Source of the DNA: JAAYCI01 sp964370045
Lineage (GTDB): Bacteria > Bacillota > Clostridia > Oscillospirales > Ruminococcaceae
Direction of reading: 5' to 3'
Assembly: GCA_964370045.1 (NCBI GenBank)
Contig: CAYJGZ010000007.1
Coordinates: forward strand, 1 to 64,000
Length of the DNA stretch: 64,000 nt
Made by a program: the position numbers and the translations under genes. Each line of letters opens with the position of its first letter. Position 1 is the first letter of the stretch. Of the stretch, positions 1 to 8,201 are shown one piece after another. The notes under the pieces were generated by a model. The model was not told the DNA's origin. It saw only the letters and a program-made list of their open reading frames with translations, and ran no database searches.

Positions 1-1697
1 CGTCGGAAAACCTTATATTCGGCAAACCATACGACACAAACTACACCCTGCGCTCGCTATCTGCAGGAAGTGATACGAACACACCAAACCCCGGCGGTGA
101 CCCCACAAACAACGAGTGGGATGTGATATTGGGTAAAAATGCTGGGTATATACAAAATTGGAGTGGTATCTTTTCGTGGGGGCAGGATACCTATAGAGAC
201 GATTCTCGGGCGGCCCGTGGTTCCTCGTCTGCCAGCGCTTGGATTAATACCTATAGCTTTAATTTTCGGCCTGACTTAGGCTTTCGACCTGCGCTTGAAG
301 TTCTAAACCCTACTACACTGGGTATTGACGGACTAAGAGCAATAAGCCTTAACCTAAACGGCGGTAGTTTTAATTCTGAAAACAGCATCAATATCGTATC
401 GGCAGGCGATAACTACACCGCCCCACCCGCCGAGGGTTTAACTCGCCCGGCGGACAACACCGAAACATTTTTTGCATGGAACACACAGGCAGACGGTAGC
501 GGAACAGCTTATGCACCGGGTGCAAGCGTTCCAAGCACAGTAACTATGCTTTATGCACAGTGGATAGAGCCTATCATAAGCCTAAGCCCAAATACAAACC
601 ATACTTTCCCTACAGTAGAAATGGGGTACGGTGAACAGCCTGCTTACAGTGTGACTGTATCGAATACGGGCAAGGTGTCCACGGGCGATTTGACAGTAGC
701 GCTAAGCGGCACAAACGCAAGCAGTTTCACCTTGAGTGCAACAAACATTACAAGTTTAACAACAAGCGGAACAGGCGCTTTTACCGTAAAGCCGAATACC
801 AATCTTACGGTAGGCACATACACGGCTACGGTAACGGTGAGCGGCGCTAACAACATTTCGCACAGCTTTAATGTGAGCTTTACGGTAAATCCTGTGCCGA
901 CTTACGACATAAGCCTAACCCCAAACACCAACTATACTTTTACTTCAGCAGCGGTAGGCTACGGCGAGCAGACTGCTCACGGTGTACTAATAACGAATAC
1001 CGGCAATGAGCCCACGGGGGATTTGAGCATTGCACTAAGTGGCACAAGCAAAGACGCCTTTACGGTGGATAAAGCAGAGATTTCATCAATAGCTGCGGCA
1101 GGCGACACAGCTACGTTCACCGTAAAGCCGAATGTAGGGCTTGCCGGGGGCACGTATACGGCTACGGTAACGGTGAGCGGCGCAAACAACATTTCACGCA
1201 GTTTTGAGGTAAGCTTTACGGTAAGCGCAGCTACCCCAACACCCACAGACCCTCTGCCGCTTGAGCCAAACGGCACTTTGGACACGGAAAGCTCCCTTGT
1301 GCCCAGTGGCAACACACTGCACATCACTCCGCAAAGTGAGGCAGAGCAGCAGAAAGATTTGGAAATACTGCGCGATTACGCACAGCAAAACGGCATCACA
1401 GGCACAGTACACTTCCTTGCGGACATCACCATGACCGACGCAAACGGAGGTGAGGTACAGCCCCAAGACGGCAACACACGCATACGCATAAACGTGCCGG
1501 GGCTTACTACCGCAGACACCGTCACCGTACTGCACATAAAGGACGACGGCAGTGTGGAGGAGATAACCCCCGTGTACGTGTACAATGGGTATGTGGAGTT
1601 CTTCCCCACAAGCTTCTCGGTGTACAGCGTGATTGTGCACAGGGCAGGCACAGGCACTACCACGGCGCTTAGCCCACAGACGGGCGTGTACGCATAG
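1..1697 (+). CDS. Repeat-rich surface protein, 5' end outside window
   Basis: The frame is open from base 3, so the true start lies upstream and about 564 residues are visible. In order: a lectin/formylglycine-like stretch (SWGQDTYRDDS...), an InlB/Listeria-Bacteroides-type repeat ending in MLYAQW (about bases 340-565), then two tandem Ig-like repeats of 111 residues starting near bases 576 and 909 (each with SLxPNTNxTF, VGYGEQ, GTYTATVTVSGANNIS). A Thr/Pro linker and a C-terminal beta domain follow. The last residues are LSPQTGVYA, a sortase-like SPxTG motif without the hydrophobic helix and charged tail that normally follow. By composition it is a secreted or cell-surface adhesin-like protein; the ligand is unknown. 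Surface location is inferred from domain types only, because the signal peptide is outside the window. Confidence 0.8.
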   Translation, partial: SENLIFGKPYDTNYTLRSLSAGSDTNTPNPGGDPTNNEWDVILGKNAGYIQNWSGIFSWGQDTYRDDSRAARGSSSASAWINTYSFNFRPDLGFRPALEVLNPTTLGIDGLRAISLNLNGGSFNSENSINIVSAGDNYTAPPAEGLTRPADNTETFFAWNTQADGSGTAYAPGASVPSTVTMLYAQWIEPIISLSPNTNHTFPTVEMGYGEQPAYSVTVSNTGKVSTGDLTVALSGTNASSFTLSATNITSLTTSGTGAFTVKPNTNLTVGTYTATVTVSGANNISHSFNVSFTVNPVPTYDISLTPNTNYTFTSAAVGYGEQTAHGVLITNTGNEPTGDLSIALSGTSKDAFTVDKAEISSIAAAGDTATFTVKPNVGLAGGTYTATVTVSGANNISRSFEVSFTVSAATPTPTDPLPLEPNGTLDTESSLVPSGNTLHITPQSEAEQQKDLEILRDYAQQNGITGTVHFLADITMTDANGGEVQPQDGNTRIRINVPGLTTADTVTVLHIKDDGSVEEITPVYVYNGYVEFFPTSFSVYSVIVHRAGTGTTTALSPQTGVYA

Positions 1698-1725
1698 CAT
1701 AGCGTAGGTAGTTCAAAATTTAGGC

Positions 1726-1758
1726 ATACCCCTCCGCCGCAGGCGGGGGGTATTTTTT
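1726..1758 (+). terminator. Intrinsic terminator of the surface-protein gene
   Basis: A GC-rich stem (ATACCCC-T-CCGCC paired with GGCGGGGGGTAT, one bulged T, GCA loop) is followed directly by six T residues at 1753-1758, 29 bases after the stop codon. Confidence 0.85.
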
Positions 1759-1803
1759 CGTCCTTTGCCTTAATTGCATCTGCACTTCTTAAAGAACACA
1801 AAC

Positions 1804-1841
1804 AAAAGCGACCTCTCCCGAAAATGGAAGAGGCCGCTTTT
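1804..1841 (-). terminator. Intrinsic terminator between convergent genes
   Basis: A stem AAAAGCG-A-CCTCT / AGAGG-C-CGCTTTT with a 12-base loop lies downstream of the leftward lipoprotein gene. Read on the minus strand it is followed by TTTTGTTTG. It could also act as a back-up terminator on the plus strand. Confidence 0.65.
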
Positions 1842-1945
1842 ACCATACAAAAATAGTGTAGCAACTTTCGTTGCCACACTATCAAATTCTACTTTCGGCA
1901 GTCACTGCAAAACAGCCGCTCTTTCACTTTGAACACACACTTAGG

Positions 1946-2548
1946 CTACGCCGCAAGGCCGTCCTTGATGTTTTGCATCACTGTGGCGGCATCCTCGCAC
2001 ATCACCAGCACCACCTCGCCCGTGGGCATAGTTTCCACAAGTGCGGCTTTGGTTATCTCGTATTGGTCCTGCAGGTAGTTTTGCATAGCATCCTGCTGGC
2101 TTTGCACAAAGGCATTTATGTTGTCTACCACTGCGGCCTCACGCCCTGCCTTTGGCAGTATGATAGCCACTGCGTACGCAATAGTGATGATGCCGGGGCT
2201 ACACACGGCATAGCGCTGCATGTCCTCCTGCACAAAAAGGCTACCATCGTAGAATATCAGCTCGTGGTTTGCGTCGCTCGGGCTTGTGACAATATTGTAC
2301 AGCTCAATTTCGTTCAGCTCGGGGTTGCGCGCCTGCTCTATGACAGCGGCATAGTCGGCGGCAGAGCCTTGGGGTGCGCTTGTGGGTGCGGCGGCAGATG
2401 AACTCTGCGCAGAGGAGGATGCGGCCTCGGAGGCTGTGCCGCCCGAAGAAGAGACTATGCCTGCCACCGAGGCAGATTCAGAAGCGCCACAGGCAGCCAT
2501 CATGCTAAAAAGCAGTAGAAAGCACAAAAGTAAAGCGATTTTTTTCAT
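1946..2548 (-). CDS. DUF4358-family lipoprotein
   Basis: 200 residues. The N-terminus is a lipoprotein signal peptide (MKKIALLLCFLLLFSMMAACG) with lipobox M-A-A-C, so the mature protein should be acylated at Cys20 and held on the outer face of the membrane. A Ser/Ala-rich linker (about residues 21-65) precedes a globular domain (about 65-200: IELYNIVTSPSDANHELIFYDGSLF..., YAVCSPGIITIAYAVAIILP) that matches my memory of DUF4358, a clostridial family of unknown function. The ATG at 2548 follows a weak SD (GGAG about 11 bases upstream). Monocistronic; its neighbour is an Lrp regulator on the same strand. No biochemical role can be assigned. Confidence 0.8.
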   Translation of the reverse strand: MKKIALLLCFLLLFSMMAACGASESASVAGIVSSSGGTASEAASSSAQSSSAAAPTSAPQGSAADYAAVIEQARNPELNEIELYNIVTSPSDANHELIFYDGSLFVQEDMQRYAVCSPGIITIAYAVAIILPKAGREAAVVDNINAFVQSQQDAMQNYLQDQYEITKAALVETMPTGEVVLVMCEDAATVMQNIKDGLAA

Positions 2549-2676
2549 TTAGTTTACATCTCCGTTTGTGTGGTATTTAGCGCCGCGCAGTGCGACGAAG
2601 GGCTCAATCATCGGTATTGTAACATGTAAATAGGAGTTGTGGCAAATTTTGTTACAACATTTCAGCGCTCCCAATA

Positions 2677-3108
2677 CTACACATGCGACAGCCCACCCCT
2701 GTGGAAGGTGGAAAGGATAATCTCGGTGTTTGTCTGCCCCAGCTTTTGTATACGGTTTAGCAGTGTGTCCAGCGCAGGGATGTCACGGCAACACACCCGC
2801 ACCATGTGGCTGTTTTGCCCCGTCACCTGAAAGCACTCCTCCACCGATGACTCTTCATCCAAAATTTGGTGAAAGGCCGGCCTATCCTTTGGGTGGATGT
2901 AAACGGAGATTATAGCGTTGATGTAGTTTGAATGTTGCTGTGGGTGTATGCGCACGGTGTATCCTGCGATTACCCCACTGCGCTCCATGCGGCGAATGCG
3001 CTCTGCCACCGCAGGGGAGGTGAGCGAAACCCTGCCCGCCATCTCCTTCAGCGTCATGCGTGCGTTTTCGTTTAACAGGGATAATATTTTTTTGTCCAGC
3101 TCATCCAT
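2677..3108 (-). CDS. Lrp/AsnC-family transcriptional regulator
   Basis: 143 residues from the ATG at 3108 (MDELDKKILSLLNENAR), which has an AGAGG SD about 11 bases upstream. A GTG at 3141 in frame would add 11 residues but lacks a good SD. The N-terminal winged HTH (about 1-55: DEKILxLL...NARMTLKEMAGRVSLTSPAVAERIRRMERSGVIAGY) is followed by the RAM/ligand-binding domain (about 65-140: VTGQNSHMVRVCCRDIPALDTLLNRIQKLGQTNTEIILST). The family binds DNA as dimers and octamers and responds to amino acids; the effector here is unknown. A consensus sigma-A promoter sits about 70 bases upstream. Confidence 0.93.
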   Translation of the reverse strand: MDELDKKILSLLNENARMTLKEMAGRVSLTSPAVAERIRRMERSGVIAGYTVRIHPQQHSNYINAIISVYIHPKDRPAFHQILDEESSVEECFQVTGQNSHMVRVCCRDIPALDTLLNRIQKLGQTNTEIILSTFHRGGLSHV

Positions 3109-3176
3109 GTGTAGCGTATCCTCTCTGTGGGATTTGAGCACAGCTTTTTGCTCAGCGACTTGTGTGTATCTTCTTA

Positions 3177-3205
3177 ATTATAGTAAGCTTTCTTTATATT
3201 GTAAA
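3177..3205 (-). promoter_or_regulatory. Sigma-A promoter of the lrp-like gene
   Basis: On the minus strand TTTACA (3205-3200), a 17-base spacer and a perfect TATAAT (3182-3177). It lies about 70 bases upstream of the regulator start codon. Confidence 0.75.
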
Positions 3206-3248
3206 GACTTTTTGTAAAAAGGGGTGTCCAAGTGCGATGATTTATTTG

Positions 3249-3459
3249 CTATATCCCCGGGGATATAGCGTAAGGCAAGATGACCCTCGCCTCCACAGGC
3301 GACGGGGGACATCTTGAATATTTAGTGGGCGATTGTACGCCCACTAAATATTCGGCGGCTTGAAAGCCGCTGTTGCCATGTTGAATACGGGGCAAGCCCC
3401 TTAATTGAGCGCCTTCTTCTTGCGCCCAGCGTATTCTAAATCACCTCTATGTGTCCACT
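3249..3459. repeat. Dispersed repeat R1 (GCTATATCC hairpin family) interrupted by a multi-hairpin element
   Basis: The left end is a 22-base perfect palindrome (3249-3270, GCTATATCCCC / GGGGATATAGC). The right end (3408-3459, GCGCCTTCTTCTTGC...TATTCTAAATCACCTCTATGTGTCCACT) matches the flank of the hairpin at 44337-44430. In that copy the two parts are contiguous. Here they are split by the multi-hairpin element at 3269-3411, which suggests nested insertion. The remainder of the 3109-3600 gap holds promoters only. Confidence 0.75.
3269..3411. repeat. Multi-hairpin element, copy 1
   Basis: It starts CGTAAGGCA and ends TTAATTGAGCG. Inside are three consecutive hairpins: CAAGATG...CATCTTG (imperfect), AATATTTAGTGGGCG / CGCCCACTAAATATT (15 bp, perfect) and GCGGCT-TGAA-AGCCGC, then GGGGC-AA-GCCCC. 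A second copy with the same ends lies at 26975-27113. No open reading frame is conserved between copies. Confidence 0.75.
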
Positions 3460-3517
3460 CCCTAAAAAGGTGGCACCTAACTCCTATGTCCCCGGTTACA
3501 TAAAGCATCATTTTGGC

Positions 3518-3547
3518 TTGTGAAGTGGTGTAGCGGTGGTGTATAAT
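3518..3547 (+). promoter_or_regulatory. Promoter of the dCMP deaminase gene
   Basis: TTGTGA (3518-3523), an 18-base spacer and a perfect TATAAT (3542-3547), about 50 bases before the start codon. Confidence 0.6.
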
Positions 3548-3599
3548 AAAAAAAGATGTTCAGTTTTTTTTACACAACTGCATGGGGAGGTCTCGGTGA

Positions 3600-4079
3600 A
3601 TGAAACGAGAGGATTACATATCATGGACAGAGTACTTTATGGGCATTGCACTGCTTAGTGCCCAGCGTTCTAAGGACAACGGCACACAGGTGGGTGCGTG
3701 TATTGTAAGCAGGGACCACAAGATTTTGTCGCTGGGCTACAACGGAATGCCCACAGGGTGCATGGACGACAGTATGCCCTGGGGCAGAGAGGGCGCACCG
3801 CTGAACACAAAGTACATGTACGTGTGCCATGCGGAGCTAAACGCAATACTCAACAGCACGGGCGGAGACCTGCGAGGGGCGCAAATTTACTCGACGCTTT
3901 TCCCCTGCAACGAGTGCGCCAAGGCTATTATACAAAGCGGAATCACCGAGGTAATATACCTTTCGGATAAATACGCCGACTCGGAGGCGTGCATTGCGAG
4001 CAAAAAGATGTTTGACATGGTGGGCATAAAGTACACGCCCTACCAGATGAGCGGCAGAAAGATTGTGCTGGAGCTTTAG
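3600..4079 (+). CDS. dCMP deaminase (ComEB-like)
   Basis: 159 residues. The cytidine/deoxycytidylate deaminase fold carries the zinc site: the H-A-E catalytic motif in CHAELNAI (about residue 77) and P-C-N-E-C (about residue 101) for the two Cys ligands. The N-terminal stretch (W-x-E-Y-F-M...SAQRSKDNGTQVGACIVS...GYNGMPTG) is typical of dCMP deaminases, which convert dCMP to dUMP for dTTP synthesis. The length fits the single-domain bacterial enzyme. The ATG at 3600 has GGGAGG at 3583-3590 as SD. It has its own promoter and a strong terminator downstream, so it is probably monocistronic. Confidence 0.92.
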   Translation: MKREDYISWTEYFMGIALLSAQRSKDNGTQVGACIVSRDHKILSLGYNGMPTGCMDDSMPWGREGAPLNTKYMYVCHAELNAILNSTGGDLRGAQIYSTLFPCNECAKAIIQSGITEVIYLSDKYADSEACIASKKMFDMVGIKYTPYQMSGRKIVLEL

Positions 4080-4168
4080 CTACAATCTTGTGGTACATGG
4101 CAATGGGCACACATCTTTGTGAGAGCACCTTTTTTTAGGCAGTGCTACACCCTTTCACACACACAAAT

Positions 4169-4214
4169 AATCCCCCTAAGCGGCGCACATAAGGCGTAGC
4201 TTAGGGGGATTTTT
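4169..4214. terminator. Bidirectional terminator between dCMP deaminase and glgA
   Basis: A 13-14 bp stem (AATCCCCCTAAGC / GCTTAGGGGGATT) has T-rich flanks on both strands and sits between two convergent genes. Confidence 0.85.
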
Positions 4215-4258
4215 ATGCTATATGATATTTGCGGTGCGGATATAGTCGGTGGTTTACA

Positions 4259-5683
4259 TCACCACAGCTTCATAATACGCTTATACATGTCAAGATACTG
4301 CTTTGCGGAGGCATCCCAGCTGAAGTCGCACTGCATGGCACGCTCACGAAGCATTGCCCAGCCGCTCGTGTCAAGGTAGCCCTCCTTTGCACGCATAAGC
4401 GCACCGTACACATCCTCCTCGCTGTAGCCTGCAAAGGAAAAGCCGTTGCCCTGCCCATCGCCCGAGTCGTGTATTGTGTCCTTTAGCCCGCCCGTCTCAC
4501 GCACCACCGGGATGCTGCCGTAGCGCAGCGCTATAATTTGCGCAAGGCCGCACGGCTCGCTCTTACTGGGCATGAGGAAAATGTCCGAGCCTGCATAAAT
4601 CTTGCGTGCAAGCTGTGGGATAAATCCGATGCACACGCCCACATTTTCACGCTGTGTAAACGAAAGCTCCCTGAAAAAGTCCTCGTATTCCTCCTCGCCG
4701 CTACCCAAAAGCACCAGCTGCATTCCAGCATCTATCAGCCTTTGCGCTATGCCCTGCACCAGCTGTATACCCTTGTGGCTAACAAGGCGGCTCACCATGC
4801 CCACAAGCGGTGCGTCGCTCTTTTTTATGCCAAACTCCGCCTGCAGGTCCGCCTTACAGGCGGCTTTGCCCTGCTGTGCGGTTAATACATCATAGTTTTG
4901 GGCGATGCTTTTGTCCGTTTTGGGGTTGTACACCTCGGTGTCTATGCCGTTTAGGATGCCGCACAGCTTGTACTGCTTTTGGCGCAGAAAATCATCCAGC
5001 CCATGGCTGAACCACGGGTCCAAAATCTCCTGTGCGTAGGTGGGCGAGACGGTGTTCACCGCATCCGCACACTCAATAGCACCCTTCATGTAGTTTACAA
5101 GCTTATCATACTCCACAATGTGGACGTTCTTTTGCCCTATGGCTATGGTATCCTCCAGAATTTCCCTGCCGTACTTGCCTTGGTACTGGATGTTGTGAAT
5201 AGTGAATACGGTTTTTATGGCGGAGTACTTCGGGATGTGGCGGTAGTAAAGGTTTAGGTACACCGGCACAAGCGCCGTTTGCCAGTCGTGGCAGTGGATT
5301 ACATCCGGCGCAAAGCTGATGTGAAACAGCGTCTCGGTCACCGCACGTGAAAAAAAAGCGTAGCGCTCGCCGTCGTCGTAAAAGCCGTAAAGGCCGTCCC
5401 GCTTAAAGTAGTACTCGTTGTCCAAAAAGTAGCACACAACGCCCCCGTGCGACAGCTCGAACAGGCCGCAGTACTGGTTTCGCCAGCCCACAGGAACAGT
5501 GAAGTTTGTTATATATTTCAGCTTGCTTCGCCACTCGTCCGAAAGATTGCCGTACAGTGGCAGTATCATGCGCACCTGCGCCTTGCGGCGGCGCAGAGCC
5601 AGCGGCAGGCTACCCGCCACATCGCCAAGGCCGCCCGAGGTGAAAAAGGGGTACGCTTCACTTGCCGCAAACAAGACTTTCAT
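4259..5683 (-). CDS. glgA: Glycogen synthase (ADP-glucose), GT5
   Basis: 474 residues. It transfers glucose from ADP-glucose to the growing alpha-1,4-glucan. The N-terminal GT5 domain begins MKVLFAASEAYPFFTSGGLGDV, where the usual K-x-G-G-L signature reads T-S-G-G-L. Acceptor-side segments HCHDWQTALVP and FTIHNIQYQG are present. The C-terminal Rossmann domain carries GMVSRLVSHKG and PSKSEPCGLAQ...RETGGLKDT (about residues 370-400), including the conserved Glu. The ATG at 5683 is preceded by GGAATGGAGCATTATT. It is the last gene of the leftward glg operon, 104 bases after glgD. Confidence 0.96.
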   Translation of the reverse strand: MKVLFAASEAYPFFTSGGLGDVAGSLPLALRRRKAQVRMILPLYGNLSDEWRSKLKYITNFTVPVGWRNQYCGLFELSHGGVVCYFLDNEYYFKRDGLYGFYDDGERYAFFSRAVTETLFHISFAPDVIHCHDWQTALVPVYLNLYYRHIPKYSAIKTVFTIHNIQYQGKYGREILEDTIAIGQKNVHIVEYDKLVNYMKGAIECADAVNTVSPTYAQEILDPWFSHGLDDFLRQKQYKLCGILNGIDTEVYNPKTDKSIAQNYDVLTAQQGKAACKADLQAEFGIKKSDAPLVGMVSRLVSHKGIQLVQGIAQRLIDAGMQLVLLGSGEEEYEDFFRELSFTQRENVGVCIGFIPQLARKIYAGSDIFLMPSKSEPCGLAQIIALRYGSIPVVRETGGLKDTIHDSGDGQGNGFSFAGYSEEDVYGALMRAKEGYLDTSGWAMLRERAMQCDFSWDASAKQYLDMYKRIMKLW

Positions 5684-5787
5684 AATAATGCTCCATTCCT
5701 GCTTGTATGTGATGATTGCAACCTTATGTGGAATATCGGGTGCGGATATATCGCCTTTTTATCACGCTTTTCTAAATCAATGTTATA

Positions 5788-6912
5788 TTAAAATATACGG
5801 CTATCCTTTGCGATAAACACGGGGAAGTTTGCCGCACCCCTCAGGTGCTCGCCCGGGCCTATCACCACGTTTTTGTCGGTGACTACGTTTTCCAAAACAG
5901 CGTCCTCGCCGATGATACTGCCCTGCATGATGACACAGTTTTTCAGCTTTGCGCCCTTTGCCACGCTGACACCTCGGAACAAAACGCAGTGCTCGACACT
6001 TCCGCCTACCACACAGCCGTCCGCCACAAGGCAGTCGGACACATCAGCGCCTATGCCATAGCGCACGGGTGCCTCGTCCCGAACCTTTGTGTACACGGGG
6101 CGCTCGTCGGGGAAAAGCTTTGCTAAATTGCCAAGGTCCAAAAGGCGCAGATGCTCCTTAAAGTAGCTTTGCATGTTGTATATGTGCGCACGGTACCCCG
6201 AAAACTCGTAGCCGTACAGCTTTATGTCGTTAAGGCGGTCTATCATCACGTGGTTTTCAAGATGCTTCACCCCCCGCACAGAGGCCTCGTGAAGCATGTT
6301 CATCAGGTACTCACGCCCTATAACATACACGTTCATGCACAGGTTGTGCGTGCCCTTTTTGTACTCGTTTATGCGCACCCCTGTGGCAAAGCCTTTGCCA
6401 TCAAAGGAAAACACAGTGTTGTCGTGTGTCATGTCCTCCCACAGCTCATCCTTTGCGTAGACGGCGGTGATGTCCGCCTCCGACTTTATGTGCTGTGCTA
6501 AAAGGTCGCTGTAATCCATGTTGAACGCCGAGGCGCAGTCGTGGATAATGACAAGCTCCTCCTTTTGGTGCTCGAGGTAATCCATCACCGAGAGCAGGCC
6601 GTTCATGCGCCCCTGCTGTGACTCGCCTACCTTTTGCGCATCGGGTGGGAACATCACAAGGCCGCCACGCTTGCGGGATAAATCCCACTCACGGCCGTTG
6701 CCCAAATGGTCCATAAGGCTTTTGTAGTTTTTACGGGCGATTACACCTATGTTTTTTATGCCCGCACGGGTCATGCCCGAAAGCGCAAAGTCTATAATGC
6801 GGTATCGCCCGGCAAAGGGAATGGACGCCATGGTGCGCCTTGCCACAAGCTCGGGTACGTTTTCGCCGTGCATGTTTGAAAAAATAATGCCGAGGGCCTT
6901 TGCGTTAATCAT
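5788..6912 (-). CDS. glgD: Glycogen biosynthesis protein GlgD
   Basis: 374 residues from the ATG at 6912, which overlaps the glgC stop in ATGA, so the two are translationally coupled. It is a GlgC paralogue: a nucleotidyltransferase-like domain (MINAKALGIIFSNMHGENVPELVARRTMASIPFAGRYRIIDFALSGM) plus a C-terminal left-handed beta-helix with hexapeptide repeats (ECVLFRGVSVAKGAKLKNCVIMQGSIIGEDAVLENV). The glycine-rich GGxGxRL loop of true pyrophosphorylases is replaced by SNMHGENV, so it is expected to lack full catalysis. In Firmicutes GlgD pairs with GlgC as the second subunit of ADP-glucose pyrophosphorylase and raises its activity. Confidence 0.95.
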   Translation of the reverse strand: MINAKALGIIFSNMHGENVPELVARRTMASIPFAGRYRIIDFALSGMTRAGIKNIGVIARKNYKSLMDHLGNGREWDLSRKRGGLVMFPPDAQKVGESQQGRMNGLLSVMDYLEHQKEELVIIHDCASAFNMDYSDLLAQHIKSEADITAVYAKDELWEDMTHDNTVFSFDGKGFATGVRINEYKKGTHNLCMNVYVIGREYLMNMLHEASVRGVKHLENHVMIDRLNDIKLYGYEFSGYRAHIYNMQSYFKEHLRLLDLGNLAKLFPDERPVYTKVRDEAPVRYGIGADVSDCLVADGCVVGGSVEHCVLFRGVSVAKGAKLKNCVIMQGSIIGEDAVLENVVTDKNVVIGPGEHLRGAANFPVFIAKDSRIF

Positions 6913-8120
6913 ATTTCGTCGCCCTCCTTTACATCGTTTTCCACCATTGCCTTGGGCGGCACCTTTGCGCCGGGCGCTACCCTCACGCCCTCCGCCACGA
7001 CGGTCACGCCCCACTTGGATACATCCTCCATGTGCTCCGGCCGTGCGCCCACAACAGCGCCCTTGCCTATCACCACATCCTCCGCAATGATGGCATAGTT
7101 TACCCGTGCGCCCGCCTGCACAATAGCGCCCGGCATCAGTATAGAGTCTCGCACCTCTGCGCCGTGGCCCACATAAGCGCCCGAAAACAGCACGGCAGAG
7201 TCCAGCTTGCCCTCCACCGAGCAGCCCTCCGTAACAAGCGAGTTTTCCACCTGCGATTCTTTTGAAATGTAGTGCGGCGGCCGTGCGGCCGTGCGGGAGT
7301 ATATGCGCCAGTCGCTGTCCCACACATCCAAAAGCTGGTTTTGGTTTATGAGGTCCATGTTGGCCTCCCACAGCGCCTCGATAGTGCCCACATCCTTCCA
7401 GTATCCCTCAAACGGATAGGCAAACATCTGCCTGTTGTCCGCGAGCATCTTGGGGATGATGTCATTGCCAAAGTCGTTGCTGGAGGAGGTATCTTGCGCA
7501 TCCTGCTCAAGGTAAGAACGCAGCTTGCTCCACTCAAAAATATAAATACCCATAGACGCCAAGGTGGACCTTGTCTTTTTGGGCTTTTCCTCAAACTTTG
7601 TTATGCGGCCGTTGTCGTCCGCCGTCATTATTCCAAAGCGGTGTGTCTCGTGCTGGGGCACATTTAGCACCGCAATACTGCACTCCGCCTTTTTGCTCTT
7701 GTGAAAGGCGAGCATCTTTGCGTAGTCCATCTTGTATATGTGGTCGCCCGATAAAATAAGCACGTACATGGGGTCGTACCGCTCGATAAAGCGGATGTTT
7801 TGGTAAATGGCGTTTGCAGTGCCCTTGTACCAGTCACTGCCGGAGGCCTTTTGATAGGGGGGCAGCATGTGCACGCCGCCGTGCAGGCGGTCCAAGTCCC
7901 ACGGGTGGCCGTTGCCTATGTAGTCGTTCAGCTCCAGCGGCTGATACTGCGTGAGCACGCCCACAGTATCTATGCCGGAATTTACGCAGTTGGACAGGGG
8001 AAAATCAATAATGCGATATTTCCCCCCAAAAGGTACAGCGGGCTTTGCCAAATTTCTGGTAAGTGCATACAGGCGGCTTCCCTGTCCGCCTGCCAATAGC
8101 ATCGCAACCATCTCTTTCAC
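6909..8120 (-). CDS. glgC: Glucose-1-phosphate adenylyltransferase
   Basis: 403 residues from a GTG at 8120 (MKEMVAMLLAGGQGSRLYALT), which has AAGGGA about 8 bases upstream. A GTG at 8129 is also in frame but sits almost on the SD. It makes ADP-glucose from glucose-1-phosphate and ATP, the committed step of glycogen synthesis. Visible motifs are LLAGGQGSRL, the KPAVPFGGKYRIIDFPLSN substrate loop, LSGDHIYKMDY and FEEKP, followed by a C-terminal beta-helix (about residues 285-400). It probably forms a heteromer with GlgD, encoded just downstream. Confidence 0.95.
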   Translation of the reverse strand: MKEMVAMLLAGGQGSRLYALTRNLAKPAVPFGGKYRIIDFPLSNCVNSGIDTVGVLTQYQPLELNDYIGNGHPWDLDRLHGGVHMLPPYQKASGSDWYKGTANAIYQNIRFIERYDPMYVLILSGDHIYKMDYAKMLAFHKSKKAECSIAVLNVPQHETHRFGIMTADDNGRITKFEEKPKKTRSTLASMGIYIFEWSKLRSYLEQDAQDTSSSNDFGNDIIPKMLADNRQMFAYPFEGYWKDVGTIEALWEANMDLINQNQLLDVWDSDWRIYSRTAARPPHYISKESQVENSLVTEGCSVEGKLDSAVLFSGAYVGHGAEVRDSILMPGAIVQAGARVNYAIIAEDVVIGKGAVVGARPEHMEDVSKWGVTVVAEGVRVAPGAKVPPKAMVENDVKEGDEI

Positions 8121-8201
8121 ACCGAGCACTTCCCTTCTGCTTTAGGATATACGGTATCTATAAAAACGGAAATCTTCCGCTTGGTCGACTTAAGGCGCCT
8201 A

